This document shows positions 63,608-64,000 of a stretch of DNA of 64,000 nucleotides, one piece after another. The translations under genes and the position numbers were made by a program. The notes under the pieces are model-generated. The model ran no database searches. It saw only the letters and a program-made list of their open reading frames with translations, and was not told the origin of the DNA. Source of the DNA: Tritrichomonas musculus (Eukaryota; Parabasalia; Tritrichomonadida; Tritrichomonadidae); assembly GCA_039105265.1 (NCBI GenBank), contig JAPFFF010000002.1, positions 5,084,001 through 5,148,000 on the forward strand, read 5' to 3'. The first letter of the stretch is position 1. Every line of letters begins with the position of its first letter.

Positions 63608-64000
63608 GTTAAGTGCTTATTTGGTCATAATGCTCATACAGAAATGCCTTGCAGAAACAGCTGACATATTTGAGATATTTTAAATAACAGTACCTGAAAA
63701 CACAAAACAATACAATCTTTCAGAAAACTTCATCGTCATGACGGTGTATAGAGAAATTTTCAAAAATATCGTTTTTTATCATTTATTTAACAAAATGTAT
63801 TATTATAATATATAATAAATTGGGAAAAACAAACAATTTTATGAATTGGCTGTTTTTAATAAAATAATTGTCCATTAAGATTAAAAAAAAAAAAAAAAAA
63901 TCTGAAGTTTATTATTTTTTTCAATGTTTTTTGACCAAATAAAATCAGAATATTATAAACGATCATATCTTAATAATTACCAAAAAAAATTTAAAAAAAT
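63608..64000. other. AT-rich sequence to the window end
   Basis: No gene or clear repeat seen; it contains a long A run near 63882-63900. Confidence 0.5.

Overview
The window is AT-rich, intron-poor eukaryotic DNA. Its gene families are typical of a trichomonad parabasalid: a giant BspA-like leucine-rich repeat protein with a DUF3447-type head, a kinase plus Sel1-repeat protein, a coiled-coil/glycine-rich protein with a BTB-like head, a PMCA-type Ca2+ pump, a bacterial-looking beta-glucosidase, and several Maverick/Polinton elements. The very AT-rich spacers favour a Tritrichomonas-like species. The genus is inference; the phylum-level call is fairly secure.

Region 1 (1-15175) is a nest of mobile DNA. 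At the left edge is the right-hand part of an old, broken Maverick (A', to 3997). It ends in a Maverick terminus and sits inside a gene of a second Maverick (A'', 3998 to about 14577), which carries the packaging ATPase, integrase, a putative minor capsid protein, an adenovirus-type protease, an HNH protein and small genes. A'' seems to lie in the remains of a pogo/DDE_1-type transposase (to 15175). The A'' integrase gene is interrupted by a 4.56-kb element, here called C (5281-9841). C has terminal inverted repeats of about 1 kb, the Maverick-type end AGTAGTGATAG and a 6-bp target duplication (ATCCTT), but no recognisable polymerase, integrase, ATPase or capsid gene. It carries a coiled-coil HNH protein and two unknown proteins. 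It looks like a satellite of Mavericks moved by Maverick integrase, and it holds an unusual family of clustered mini-hairpins.

Region 2 (15446-37785) is an apparently whole 22.3-kb Maverick (B) with 228-bp terminal inverted repeats and a 6-bp target duplication (TACGTT). It carries two related inward-facing genes just inside the repeats, a packaging ATPase, a major capsid protein, a possible membrane-active peptide, an HNH protein, an integrase, a fibre-like protein, protein-primed DNA polymerase B with an embedded HNH-like module, and several unknown proteins.

Region 3 (37786-62648) holds host genes: BspA-like LRR protein (+), permuted GH3 beta-glucosidase (-), a glycine-rich protein gene with one in-frame stop (-), a 495-bp hAT-like MITE, PMCA (-), low-molecular-weight protein tyrosine phosphatase (-) and a kinase/Sel1 protein (+).

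Region 4 (62649-64000) has gene fragments, two short repeats ending in the Maverick-like motif ACTACT, and the left end of another Maverick-like element (D) starting at 63313.
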